A DNA stretch of 8,041 nucleotides from Actinomycetota bacterium. GTDB taxonomy: Bacteria; Actinomycetota; Acidimicrobiia; IMCC26256; JACDBD01. The number at the start of each line of letters is the position of its first letter. Position 1 is the stretch's first letter. The position numbers and the translations under genes were made by a program. This document shows, piece after piece, positions 1 to 5,342 of this stretch. Under the pieces are notes generated by a model, which saw only the letters and a list, made by a program, of their open reading frames with translations, did not search any database and was not told the DNA's origin. The stretch covers positions 1 to 8,041 of the forward strand of contig JACDBD010000330.1 in the NCBI GenBank assembly GCA_013695115.1, read 5' to 3'.

Positions 1-493
1 GGGCCGGCGCGGGGAAGTCGGCTTCGTGGGCCCGGTACTCCGCTAGGGAGTACGCCGGCTCCCACGGCTCGAGCCGCAGCGGCAGGTCGAGCACCGCCGG
101 CCCCGGGACCGCGGCCGCGGTGAGGTCCTCGCCCCGCAAGACCCGCTCGTGCGCGGTGAGCCCCGCGGGAGGGCCGGACGGAAGATGCGGCGCGAGGTCG
201 CCCCACTCGTGGGTCGAGGCCGCCACCTCCGACAGCGGCCCGGGCGTGAAGCGGCCCGCCCCCTCGACGAGCACCCTCGCGGCCCACGACCCCGGCGCCT
301 CGAGGGCCAGCCGGTACTCGGCGTGGGCGGCGGCGGGCCAGAGCTGGCGGCCCGAGCGCTCGTGGGCCCGGTGGCAGCGCTCCCGGAGCTCGGCGAGGCC
401 GTCCCAGTCCTCGGCCGCGCACAGCCGGTCGACCAGGCGGATCAGCTCGTCGAGGTCTCCCTGCTCGATCGCGGCGGCGACGTCGGAGCGCAC
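1..493 (-). CDS. Conserved hypothetical protein, partial (C-terminus beyond the left edge)
   Basis: An uninterrupted minus-strand reading frame runs from a GTG at 493 to the left edge, giving 164 residues. An in-frame TGA lies five codons upstream (508-506), so GTG 493 is the first possible start; no strong SD precedes it. The N-terminus (VRSDVAAAIEQGDLDELIRL) looks like a helical start. The middle has a repeat-free, Trp/His-bearing stretch: AEYRLALEAPGSWAARVL, then GAGRFTPGPLSEVAASTHEW, then AHERVLRGEDL, and later LPLRLEPWEPAYSLAEYR. The protein is rich in Glu, Arg, Leu and Ala, with no signal peptide or membrane segment, so it is probably cytoplasmic. These blocks resemble an uncharacterised protein I associate with Acidimicrobiia genomes, but I cannot name a domain or function. 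Codon use (G/C at third positions) supports real coding, and the plus-strand ORFs across the same bases look like shadows. It is divergent from the metallopeptidase at 615. Confidence 0.75.
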   Translation of the reverse strand, partial: MRSDVAAAIEQGDLDELIRLVDRLCAAEDWDGLAELRERCHRAHERSGRQLWPAAAHAEYRLALEAPGSWAARVLVEGAGRFTPGPLSEVAASTHEWGDLAPHLPSGPPAGLTAHERVLRGEDLTAAAVPGPAVLDLPLRLEPWEPAYSLAEYRAHEADFPAPA

Positions 494-510
494 GGGGTCA
501 GTCCATCAGA

Positions 511-528
511 GCCGCGCGGCAGCGCGGC
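511..528. repeat. GC-only inverted repeat in the divergent intergenic region
   Basis: The arms GCCGCGC (511-517) and GCGCGGC (522-528) are perfect reverse complements around a 4-base loop (GGCA). It sits about 17 bases upstream of the GTG at 493 and would fold in the leader of that minus-strand gene. In DNA this GC-rich a 7-bp GC-only stem can arise by chance, and there is no T-tract, so a function is uncertain. Confidence 0.3.
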
Positions 529-564
529 CCGGGCCGGCGATCTCCCATTGGTGGAACGCCGTCC

Positions 565-570
565 TAGACT
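565..570 (+). promoter_or_regulatory. Candidate -10 box (TAGACT) for the metallopeptidase
   Basis: TAGACT matches the actinobacterial TANNNT pattern and lies 45 bases before the GTG at 615, which would give a leader of about 37 bases. No convincing -35 hexamer lies 16-18 bases upstream, so the call rests on the -10 and its position only. Confidence 0.3.
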
Positions 571-601
571 GGCGACCTTCGTGACCCGGGGCGGTTCCCA
601 T

Positions 602-608
602 GGGAGGA
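602..608 (+). promoter_or_regulatory. Strong ribosome binding site that fixes the start at GTG 615
   Basis: GGGAGGA is followed by six bases and then GTG at 615. The in-frame ATG at 600 would place this site inside the gene and would add five residues (MGGHD) in front of an otherwise standard signal peptide. The SD therefore argues for GTG 615. Confidence 0.75.
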
Positions 609-614
609 CATGAC

Positions 615-2099
615 GTGCGTCGTTGGCTGTCAGGGCTGTTGGGTGTGGCCATCTTCGTGGCCGCCGGTACCGGAGCCGCATTCGCCGTCCCTGCCGGCGA
701 GGGCGAAGACAACGTGGAGAACAAGGGTGGTGGCGGCGAGCTCGAGTACCAGGACACCATCGACTTCGCGTTCGAGGACATCCAGACGTTCTGGGCCGAG
801 ACCCTGCCTGACGTCTACGACCTCGAGTACCGCGAGATCCGCGACGACCAGTTCATCCCGTACAGCGAGGACAGCGATCCCGACGACCTCCCGGCCTGCG
901 GCGAGGAGGGCGTCGACTACGAAGACATCGCCGACAACGCCTTCTACTGCGTGATCGGCGCCGACACCGACGACGACTTCGTCGCCTACGACGACGGCAT
1001 GCTGTTCCCCCGCCTGTTCGAGGAGTTCGGGCCGTTCGCGCTCGTCCAGGTGCTCGCGCACGAATGGGGGCACGCCATCCAGGGCCAGGTGTTCACGTTC
1101 GATTCGTTCGTGAACGCGCCCAGCATCCAGAAGGAGCTCCAGGCCGACTGCTATACCGGCGCCTACGTCGCCTGGGTGGACGCGGGCGAGAGCGAGGCGT
1201 TCGAAATCGAGCCCGGCGACCTCGAGACCGGCCTGGCCGGCATGCTCGAGTTCAGCGACCCGCTGGGCTTCGACCCCTCGGAGCAGGGTGCCCACGGCAA
1301 CGGGTTCGACCGCACCAACGCGTTCTCGGAGGGCTTCGAGTCGGGCGCGGCGCGCTGCGCCGAGTACGACGACCTCGGCCTGCTCCCGCCGGTCACCGAG
1401 ATCCCCTTCACGACCGAGTCGGACCTCGCCAACGAGGGGAACCTCCCCATCGACGAGGCGCTCGAGTTCGGCATCGAGGACCTCGACCTCTACTGGGCGG
1501 TGGTGTTCGAACTCAGCGGCCTCACCTACGAGGGCATCGAGGAGGGTGTCGAGAGCTTCGACCCCCGGCGCAAGAGCACCCTTCCCGAGTGCGAGGGCCT
1601 CGATCTCAGCCCCCGCCGGGCGAGGGACTACAACAACGCGGTCTTCTACTGCCCCGGTGAGGAGTTCATCGCCTACGACGAGAACATCGTCGAGGACGCC
1701 CACGGCGAGATCGGCGACTTCGCCGCCATGCAGCTGATCGGCAACGCCTGGGCGGCGGGCATGCAGGAGGACCTCGAGCTCGAGGGTGGGCAGGCGCAGG
1801 TCGATTGCTTCAGTGGCTCGTGGGCCGGCAGCATCCCGATCGAGGTGGACGGCGACGGCATCGCCGACTTCGCCGCCAACGGCCAACCGCTGATCCGCGA
1901 CCCGGATCCGGCGACGGGGGATCCCCTGGCCGCGATCCTGCTCTCGCCGGGCGACCTCGACGAGGTGGTGCGGGGCTTCCTCGCCTTCTCTGAGCCCGCG
2001 ACCGGCGACCCCGACGAGCTGACCGCGTACACGCGGCTCCAGAACTTCCGGTTGGGTTTCTTCTCCGGTGAGGAGGAGTGCTCCGCGCTCACCGGGTGA
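615..2099 (+). CDS. Secreted putative zinc metallopeptidase (YpfJ/COG2321 type) with a degenerate second domain
   Basis: This 494-residue protein starts at GTG 615, chosen for the SD at 602-608. Residues 1-24 form a signal peptide: Arg-Arg, a hydrophobic core, then AFA before VPAGEGED. A Gly-rich linker (NKGGGG) follows. Domain 1 (about 42-260) has the putative neutral zinc metallopeptidase pattern: AHEWGH with zinc ligands H149 and H153 and catalytic E150, then ELQADC with third ligand E174. Domain 2 (about 277-494) repeats the same order of blocks (helical start, FYC block, 'FIAYDENI', 'MQLIGNAWAAGMQ', 'QAQVDCFSG', C-terminal Cys). HEWGH has become NAWAA (377-381) and the ligand Glu has become Q393, so it should not bind zinc. 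Each domain has four Cys in matching places (95, 112, 179, 248 and 326, 346, 398, 489), suggesting disulfides outside the membrane. The protein is very acidic. Its substrate is unknown; peptidase activity is inferred from the family. It converges on the NYN gene with a 6-base gap. Confidence 0.88.
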   Translation: MRRWLSGLLGVAIFVAAGTGAAFAVPAGEGEDNVENKGGGGELEYQDTIDFAFEDIQTFWAETLPDVYDLEYREIRDDQFIPYSEDSDPDDLPACGEEGVDYEDIADNAFYCVIGADTDDDFVAYDDGMLFPRLFEEFGPFALVQVLAHEWGHAIQGQVFTFDSFVNAPSIQKELQADCYTGAYVAWVDAGESEAFEIEPGDLETGLAGMLEFSDPLGFDPSEQGAHGNGFDRTNAFSEGFESGAARCAEYDDLGLLPPVTEIPFTTESDLANEGNLPIDEALEFGIEDLDLYWAVVFELSGLTYEGIEEGVESFDPRRKSTLPECEGLDLSPRRARDYNNAVFYCPGEEFIAYDENIVEDAHGEIGDFAAMQLIGNAWAAGMQEDLELEGGQAQVDCFSGSWAGSIPIEVDGDGIADFAANGQPLIRDPDPATGDPLAAILLSPGDLDEVVRGFLAFSEPATGDPDELTAYTRLQNFRLGFFSGEEECSALTG

Positions 2100-2105
2100 C
2101 GTCGG

Positions 2106-2498
2106 TCAGGGCTTGAGGTCGTCGAGGCGGGCGAGGAGCGAGCGCGCGCCAACAACCTCGGCGCCCAGGTCGCGGGCCCGGTCTGCGAGGTCGCGGTCCG
2201 ACGTCACCACCCGCACCGCGGTGGAATCGGGAGCAGCGCGGAGCGTCTCGACGATCCGGTCGTCGCCGGCGTCCCGTCCCGGCCGCCGCGCGTAGAGCAC
2301 TTCCACGTCGTCGTGCACGCCCTCGGGCAGGTCGTCGAGGGGGCGGCCGTCGAGCACGAGCGTGAACTCGTCGCCGGACTCGGCGGCGAGCGCCTGGAGT
2401 CGCGCAAGCAGCCGGCGGGCGGCGTCGTCGCGGTCGCGCCACCAGCCGTCGGGCCGTGACCCGATCACGTTCATCCCGTCGACGACGAAGCGCGGCAT
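2106..2498 (-). CDS. NYN domain (YacP-like, PIN-fold) putative ribonuclease
   Basis: A 130-residue cytoplasmic protein starts at ATG 2498. The N-terminus FVVDGMNVIGSRPDGWWRD carries the NYN signature: D7 ends the first strand and N10 follows. Further acidic positions expected at a metal-dependent nuclease site are D50 (LVLDGRP), D79/D80 (AGDDRIVE), and D101 and D103 (VTSDRDLADRARDLGAEVVGARSLL). This strand-loop order fits YacP-like NYN proteins, whose best-known member is the Bacillus mRNA endonuclease Rae1 (YacP). RNA cleavage here is inferred from the fold only, and the RNA target is unknown. The protein is short, a single domain with no added RNA-binding module. The ATG lies one base after the stop of the AlgH-like gene (TGA, G, ATG), with only a weak purine stretch in front, so translation is probably coupled to the upstream gene. 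Confidence 0.85.
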   Translation of the reverse strand: MPRFVVDGMNVIGSRPDGWWRDRDDAARRLLARLQALAAESGDEFTLVLDGRPLDDLPEGVHDDVEVLYARRPGRDAGDDRIVETLRAAPDSTAVRVVTSDRDLADRARDLGAEVVGARSLLARLDDLKP

Positions 2499-2499
2499 C

Positions 2500-3090
2500 T
2501 CAGTTGGCCGACGGGTCCGGCGGGCAGTTGGCGAACCACGCCAGCCGTCCCCGCTGACGAGCTAGCACCGCGCGCCAGAGGCCGGCGGGTCGGGACGCGA
2601 ACGCGTCACCGGGCTCGGCATCGACCACGAACCATCCGCCGGCGGCGATCTCGCCCTCGAGCTGACCGGGGGACCATCCCGCGTGCCCCGCGAACAGCCG
2701 GGCGCGTTCCACGTCGGGGGGCGCGCCGTCGGTGGCTCGGCCGAGGTCGACCAGCCCGACCGGGCCGAGCACCGCCGTCCAGCCCTCGGCCGCACTGGGA
2801 TCGGAGACCTGACCGAGCGCGAGCGCGCCCGCGGGGAGGACCGGGCCGCCGACGAACACGACCGCAGGCGGCGCGGCCACCGCCCCCCAGCCCGGGACCG
2901 CCGCGCCGGTCTCGGTGTCGCTGGGCTGGTTCAGCACGATGCCCACCGCGCCCTCGTCGCCGTGCTCGAGCACGAGGACCACGGTCCGGTCGAAGTTGGC
3001 GTCGTACATCCCGGGGACCGCGACCAGCAGCCGGCCCGTGAGCGGGCCGGTGGCGGGGCGGATCAGGGGTTCGTCGGGAGGGATCGCCAC
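2500..3090 (-). CDS. YqgE/AlgH family protein (UPF0301)
   Basis: The 196-residue call starts at GTG 3090. The conserved YqgE/AlgH blocks are in order: GRLLVAVPGMYDANFDRTVV (19-38), VLEHGDEGAVGIVLNQP (40-56), VFVGGPV, then LFAGHAGWSPGQLEGEIAAG followed by GWFVVDAEPGDAF. The C-terminus ends with FANCPPDPSAN. The family is widespread and its biochemical role is not settled; the AlgH name comes from an alginate regulator in Pseudomonas and should not be read as function here. It is probably soluble. The frame stays open to ATGs at 3144 and 3159, which would add 18 or 23 residues. I prefer GTG 3090 because family members reach the GRLLVA strand within roughly 10-20 residues and because the extra sequence crosses the AT-rich promoter region. 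No well-spaced SD supports either start. It leads a two-gene unit with the NYN gene. Confidence 0.88.
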   Translation of the reverse strand: MAIPPDEPLIRPATGPLTGRLLVAVPGMYDANFDRTVVLVLEHGDEGAVGIVLNQPSDTETGAAVPGWGAVAAPPAVVFVGGPVLPAGALALGQVSDPSAAEGWTAVLGPVGLVDLGRATDGAPPDVERARLFAGHAGWSPGQLEGEIAAGGWFVVDAEPGDAFASRPAGLWRAVLARQRGRLAWFANCPPDPSAN

Positions 3091-3105
3091 GCCCCGATGA
3101 TGCGC

Positions 3106-3134
3106 TTGACTTTCCTTAACGAGCAAGTTAATGA
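3106..3134 (+). promoter_or_regulatory. Plus-strand promoter, TTGACT - 17 bp - TAATGA
   Basis: TTGACT (3106-3111) matches TTGACA at five of six positions. A 17-base spacer leads to TAATGA (3129-3134), a fair -10. Transcription would start near 3141, at or just before the ATG at 3143, so the first transcript could be leaderless. The segment is strikingly AT-rich for this window, as expected for a real promoter. It would drive the VOC-ArsR-SRPBCC group. On the opposite strand GATAAT (3139-3134) could serve as the -10 of the AlgH-like gene, but I see no matching -35. Confidence 0.55.
3116..3131. promoter_or_regulatory. Inverted repeat TTAAC-N6-GTTAA, candidate repressor operator
   Basis: Perfect 5-bp arms TTAAC (3116-3120) and GTTAA (3127-3131) are separated by GAGCAA. 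It fills much of the spacer between the -35 and -10 and overlaps the -10 by three bases, the classic place for a dimeric repressor to block polymerase. The nearest regulator gene is the ArsR-type protein at 3834, in the transcript this promoter would make, so autoregulation is the simplest guess. Occupancy could also affect the divergent AlgH-like gene. I saw no second copy in the window. Confidence 0.5.
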
Positions 3135-3142
3135 TTATCGCC

Positions 3143-3310
3143 ATGGAAGCGCACGACATCGGGGGGACGATCGACGGGCTTCCGGAGATGGAGTTCCGTC
3201 AGCTGGCGCCGTTCAACCGGGCTCGAGGAGCTGTACCTGACCCCGGGGCCGAGCGAGATGTCGACGGCCGACGACCCGCGCCAGGTCGAGAGTCCCCCTG
3301 GTGTCGATGA
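3143..3310 (+). pseudogene. Doubtful small ORF, possibly a frameshifted remnant
   Basis: An ATG at 3143 (or in-frame ATG 3131) opens a 55- or 59-residue ORF: MEAHDIGGTIDGLPEMEFRQ, then LAPFNRA. After about residue 27 the frame turns into low-complexity Arg/Gly/Pro sequence typical of a wrong frame. From 3222 a different frame reads sensibly (LEELYLTPGPSEMSTADD, then PRQVESPPGV) and stays open to a TGA at 3330-3332, overlapping the VOC start. One indel near 3215-3222 would join the two into a protein of about 60 residues. No family is recognised. Because the ATG is two bases after the predicted transcription start, it could instead be a leaderless leader peptide, or not coding at all. It fills most of the 231 bases between the AlgH-like start and the VOC start. 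Confidence 0.25.
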
Positions 3311-3321
3311 AGGGAGTCTCC

Positions 3322-3759
3322 ATGGCGGATGAAGCCACACCCTGGCCCCAGGTCGTGCCGATGCTGGCGTACCGAGACGCGCCGGAGGCCCTCGGATGGC
3401 TGGCGAAGGCGTTCGGGTTCCGGGAGCGCACCCGTATGGAGGAGCCCGACGGGACGATCGGTCACGCCGAGCTGATCCTCGACGACGGCGGTGTTGTCGT
3501 CCTTGCCTCCGGCCCGCCCGGGTACGAGGGACCGCGCCGCCATCGCACCGGCTGCGCCGCCGCGCGCGCGTGGTCCAAGGTGCCGTGGGTGATCAACGGC
3601 GTCTGTGTTCATGTCGACGACGTCGATGGTCACTGTGCCCGGGCCAAGGGCGCCGGCGCGACGATCCTCTCCGAGCCCGAGACCCAGCCCTACGGCCGCA
3701 TGTACCGAGCCGAGGACCTCGAGGGTCACCGTTGGATGTTCATGCAGTCGGTCGACTGA
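3322..3759 (+). CDS. VOC family protein (glyoxalase/bleomycin-resistance/PhnB-like fold)
   Basis: The start is ATG 3322, with AGGGAG at 3311-3316 five bases upstream; the in-frame GTG at 3301 and ATG at 3307 lie before or beside this SD and are unlikely. The 145-residue product has the paired VOC module pattern: an N-terminal half with MLAYRDAPEALGWLAKAFGF (14-33) and GHAELILDDG (47-56), and a C-terminal half with GVCVHVDDVDGHCARAKGAG (93-112), ILSEPETQPYGRMYRAEDLEGHRWMF. H48 and E134 are at the positions usually used as metal ligands in PhnB/glyoxalase-like proteins, but the enzymatic reaction, if any, cannot be read from the sequence. The stretch 64-88 between halves is Arg/Pro-rich and unusually long. 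It is the first clear gene of the group with ArsR and SRPBCC; VOC and SRPBCC proteins often sit beside ArsR regulators in actinobacteria. Confidence 0.88.
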   Translation: MADEATPWPQVVPMLAYRDAPEALGWLAKAFGFRERTRMEEPDGTIGHAELILDDGGVVVLASGPPGYEGPRRHRTGCAAARAWSKVPWVINGVCVHVDDVDGHCARAKGAGATILSEPETQPYGRMYRAEDLEGHRWMFMQSVD

Positions 3760-3833
3760 GACGATGCCAGCGGCAGCACCGGCGCTTGTGGGTACGACCT
3801 GGCGTCCGAGCGCGCGAGGGCGGCCATAGGGCG

Positions 3834-4166
3834 GTGAACGATCTCGACGCCACCCTGGCCGCCCTGGCCGACCCCACCCGGCGGAAGGTGGTCGACCTGC
3901 TGCGCGCCGGGCCCCGACCGGCCGGTGAGCTCGCCGCCGAGGCGGCGATGAGCGCGCCGGCGATGAGCCGTCACCTGCGCGTCCTGCGGTCGAGCGGACT
4001 GGTCGAGGCCGAGTCGGGCGACGACGACGCCCGCCTGCGCTTGTACCGGCTCAGGCCGGAGCGGTTCGTCGCCCTCCAGGCGTGGCTCGACCAGGTCCAG
4101 GCGTTCTGGGGGGAGCAGCTCGGCGCGTTCAAGGCGCACGCCGAACGCACGCGCAGACGCAAATGA
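3834..4166 (+). CDS. ArsR-type winged-helix transcriptional regulator
   Basis: A 110-residue protein starts at GTG 3834. The family opening is clear: LDATLAALADPTRRKVVDLLRAG (4-26), then a helix-turn-helix with recognition helix around MSAPAMSRHLRVLRSSGLVEAE (39-60) and a wing ending RLRLYRL. The C-terminal helix (QAWLDQVQAFWGEQLGAFKAHAER) is typical of ArsR proteins encoded next to SRPBCC proteins. There is no metal-sensing Cys pair (the protein has no Cys), so a metal sensor of the ArsR/SmtB type is unlikely; it may sense an organic ligand or act as a simple repressor. The reading frame is open far upstream to 3396, but that part overlaps the VOC gene in another frame and lacks conserved sequence. 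A 74-base gap separates it from the VOC stop; the start codon has only a weak AGGG in front. Its likely operator is the palindrome at 3116-3131. Confidence 0.92.
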   Translation: MNDLDATLAALADPTRRKVVDLLRAGPRPAGELAAEAAMSAPAMSRHLRVLRSSGLVEAESGDDDARLRLYRLRPERFVALQAWLDQVQAFWGEQLGAFKAHAERTRRRK

Positions 4167-4621
4167 CGGAGGGGGCGAGCGTCACCGCCGCCGTCGACGT
4201 GGCGGTCGATCCCGAGACCGCGTTCGATGTCTTCACCGAGGAGATCGACGCTTGGTACCAGCGCGGTCCGCACAGCTGGCGCTTCCCTGACCGCGCGGTC
4301 GGCATCCGGTGCGAACCCGGCGTCGGCGGACGATTGCTGGAGGTCCACGACGAGGCGACCGGCGAAGGCTTCGCGTTCGGCCGGGTCACCGTGTGGGAGC
4401 CGGGAAGGCGGCTGGTGTACACCGACCTGACGTCGAGCGCGCCGCCCGACCCCGTCACCGAGGTCGAGGTGCGGTTCGAGGCCGCTCCCGGCGGGACCCG
4501 GGTCACGCTCGAGCATCGCGGGCTCGACCTGTTGCCCCCGGATGTCGCGGCGCAGAAGCGGAAGTACGGATGGCAGACGATGTTCGCTTGGTTCGGCGAG
4601 TACATGGAGACGAGGGCCTGA
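4163..4621 (+). CDS. SRPBCC domain protein (AHSA1-like)
   Basis: A 152-residue protein starts at ATG 4163, whose last two bases are shared with the ArsR stop (ATGA). This overlap implies translational coupling and settles the start, although the frame is open to 4082. The sequence follows the START/AHSA1-like order: first strand VTAAVDVAVDPETAFDVFTE (7-26), a helix with DAWYQRGPHSW, strands through GGRLLEVHDEATGEGFAFGRVTVWEPGRRLVYTD, then VEVRFEAAPGGTRVTLEHRG, and the long C-terminal helix ending KRKYGWQTMFAWFGEYMETRA. SRPBCC folds bind hydrophobic ligands in a deep cavity, and here the ligand is unknown. Co-occurrence of AHSA1-like proteins with a dedicated ArsR regulator is a recurrent gene pair, so the two are probably expressed together. 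No signal peptide is present. Confidence 0.9.
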   Translation: MTEGASVTAAVDVAVDPETAFDVFTEEIDAWYQRGPHSWRFPDRAVGIRCEPGVGGRLLEVHDEATGEGFAFGRVTVWEPGRRLVYTDLTSSAPPDPVTEVEVRFEAAPGGTRVTLEHRGLDLLPPDVAAQKRKYGWQTMFAWFGEYMETRA

Positions 4622-4673
4622 GCGGGGCCTGATTCCAGTCGCCGACACCGAGCCGGCGTGAGCCCGGTCTGAG

Positions 4674-4679
4674 TAGCCT
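4674..4679 (+). promoter_or_regulatory. Candidate -10 box (TAGCCT) for a leaderless DUF2461 transcript
   Basis: TAGCCT fits TANNNT and ends eight bases before the ATG at 4688, the spacing expected if transcription begins at the start codon. No SD precedes that ATG, which supports a leaderless start. No good -35 is visible. Confidence 0.35.
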
Positions 4680-4687
4680 CACCCGCG

Positions 4688-5326
4688 ATGGCGTTCGCGG
4701 GATGGCCGGCCGAGGCGATCGAGTTCTTCGAGGGGTTGGAGGCCGACAACTCGAAGACCTACTGGCAGGAGCACAAGCCGGTCTACGAGAAGCAGGTGCG
4801 GGCGCCCATGGACGACCTCCTCACCGAGCTCGGGCCCGAGTTCGGCGAGGGAAAGGTCTTCCGCCCGTACCGCGACGTCCACTTCAGCAAGGACAAGTCG
4901 CCGTACAAGACCGCCATCGCCGCCGCTCTCACCGAAGGCGGCTACATCTCGTTCTCGGCCGAAGGTCTCGGCGCCGGGTCGGGGATGTACATGCCCGCCA
5001 CCGACCAGCTCGAGCGGTTCCGCCAGGCGATTGCGGACGACCGCACCGGGAAGCAGCTCGTCGGGATCGTCGACGAGCTGCGCGGCGCGGGAATCGACGT
5101 GACCGCGCACGACGCGCTCAAGACCGCGCCGCGCGGCTACCCCAAGGACCACCCCCGCATCGAGCTCCTCCGTCATAAGGGCCTCATCGCCTGGAAGCAG
5201 TGGCCGGTGGCGGCCTGGATGGGCACGGCCAAGGCCAAGGACCGGGTCGTCGAGTTCCTCCACGCCGCCGGCCCGCTCAACGGCTGGCTCGACAAGCACG
5301 TCGGCCCGTCGGAGTTGGCGCCATGA
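4688..5326 (+). CDS. DUF2461 family protein
   Basis: A 212-residue protein starts at ATG 4688. The DUF2461 (TIGR02453) signature is clear: an N-terminal FFEGLEADNSKTYWQEHKPVYE (13-34), followed by the strongly conserved FRPYRDVHFSKDKSPYKTAI, and a C-terminal half with an Arg-Gly-Tyr-Pro-Lys segment (APRGYPKDHPRIELLRHKGL) and a final helix RVVEFLHAAGPLNGWLDKHV. The length is normal for the family. The biochemical role is not known, and no catalytic residues can be assigned. There is no signal peptide. The gene follows the SRPBCC gene by 66 bases, with a candidate promoter of its own, and precedes the duplicated protein at 5343 by 16 bases, so these two probably form one transcript. Confidence 0.92.
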   Translation: MAFAGWPAEAIEFFEGLEADNSKTYWQEHKPVYEKQVRAPMDDLLTELGPEFGEGKVFRPYRDVHFSKDKSPYKTAIAAALTEGGYISFSAEGLGAGSGMYMPATDQLERFRQAIADDRTGKQLVGIVDELRGAGIDVTAHDALKTAPRGYPKDHPRIELLRHKGLIAWKQWPVAAWMGTAKAKDRVVEFLHAAGPLNGWLDKHVGPSELAP

Positions 5327-5342
5327 GGGGTGTGGAGGAGCG

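Noticed and set aside
120..613. Two overlapping plus-strand ORFs (starting at 120 and 149)
   Set aside because: Both are Arg/Ser/Ala/Pro-rich low-complexity translations; the minus-strand frame from 493 is the coherent protein.
630..1886. A 418-codon minus-strand ORF opposite the metallopeptidase
   Set aside because: It is the mirror of a strongly GC-biased gene in the frame where codon third positions align. Its product is a low-complexity Val/Glu/Leu/Asp-rich string with no motif, whereas the plus strand has a signal peptide, SD and HEWGH.
3199..3729. A 176-codon minus-strand ORF opposite the VOC gene
   Set aside because: No recognisable domain, Gly/Arg-rich shadow of the VOC frame, which has an SD and full VOC signature.
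3396..3833. N-terminal extension of the ArsR frame through the VOC gene
   Set aside because: It is open only because of GC composition; the Arg-rich translation has no homology-like pattern, and the ArsR family starts normally at GTG 3834.
4640..4658. Weak stem CGCCG-N9-CGGCG after the SRPBCC gene as a terminator
   Set aside because: Only five base pairs with a nine-base loop and no T-tract; expected by chance at this GC content.
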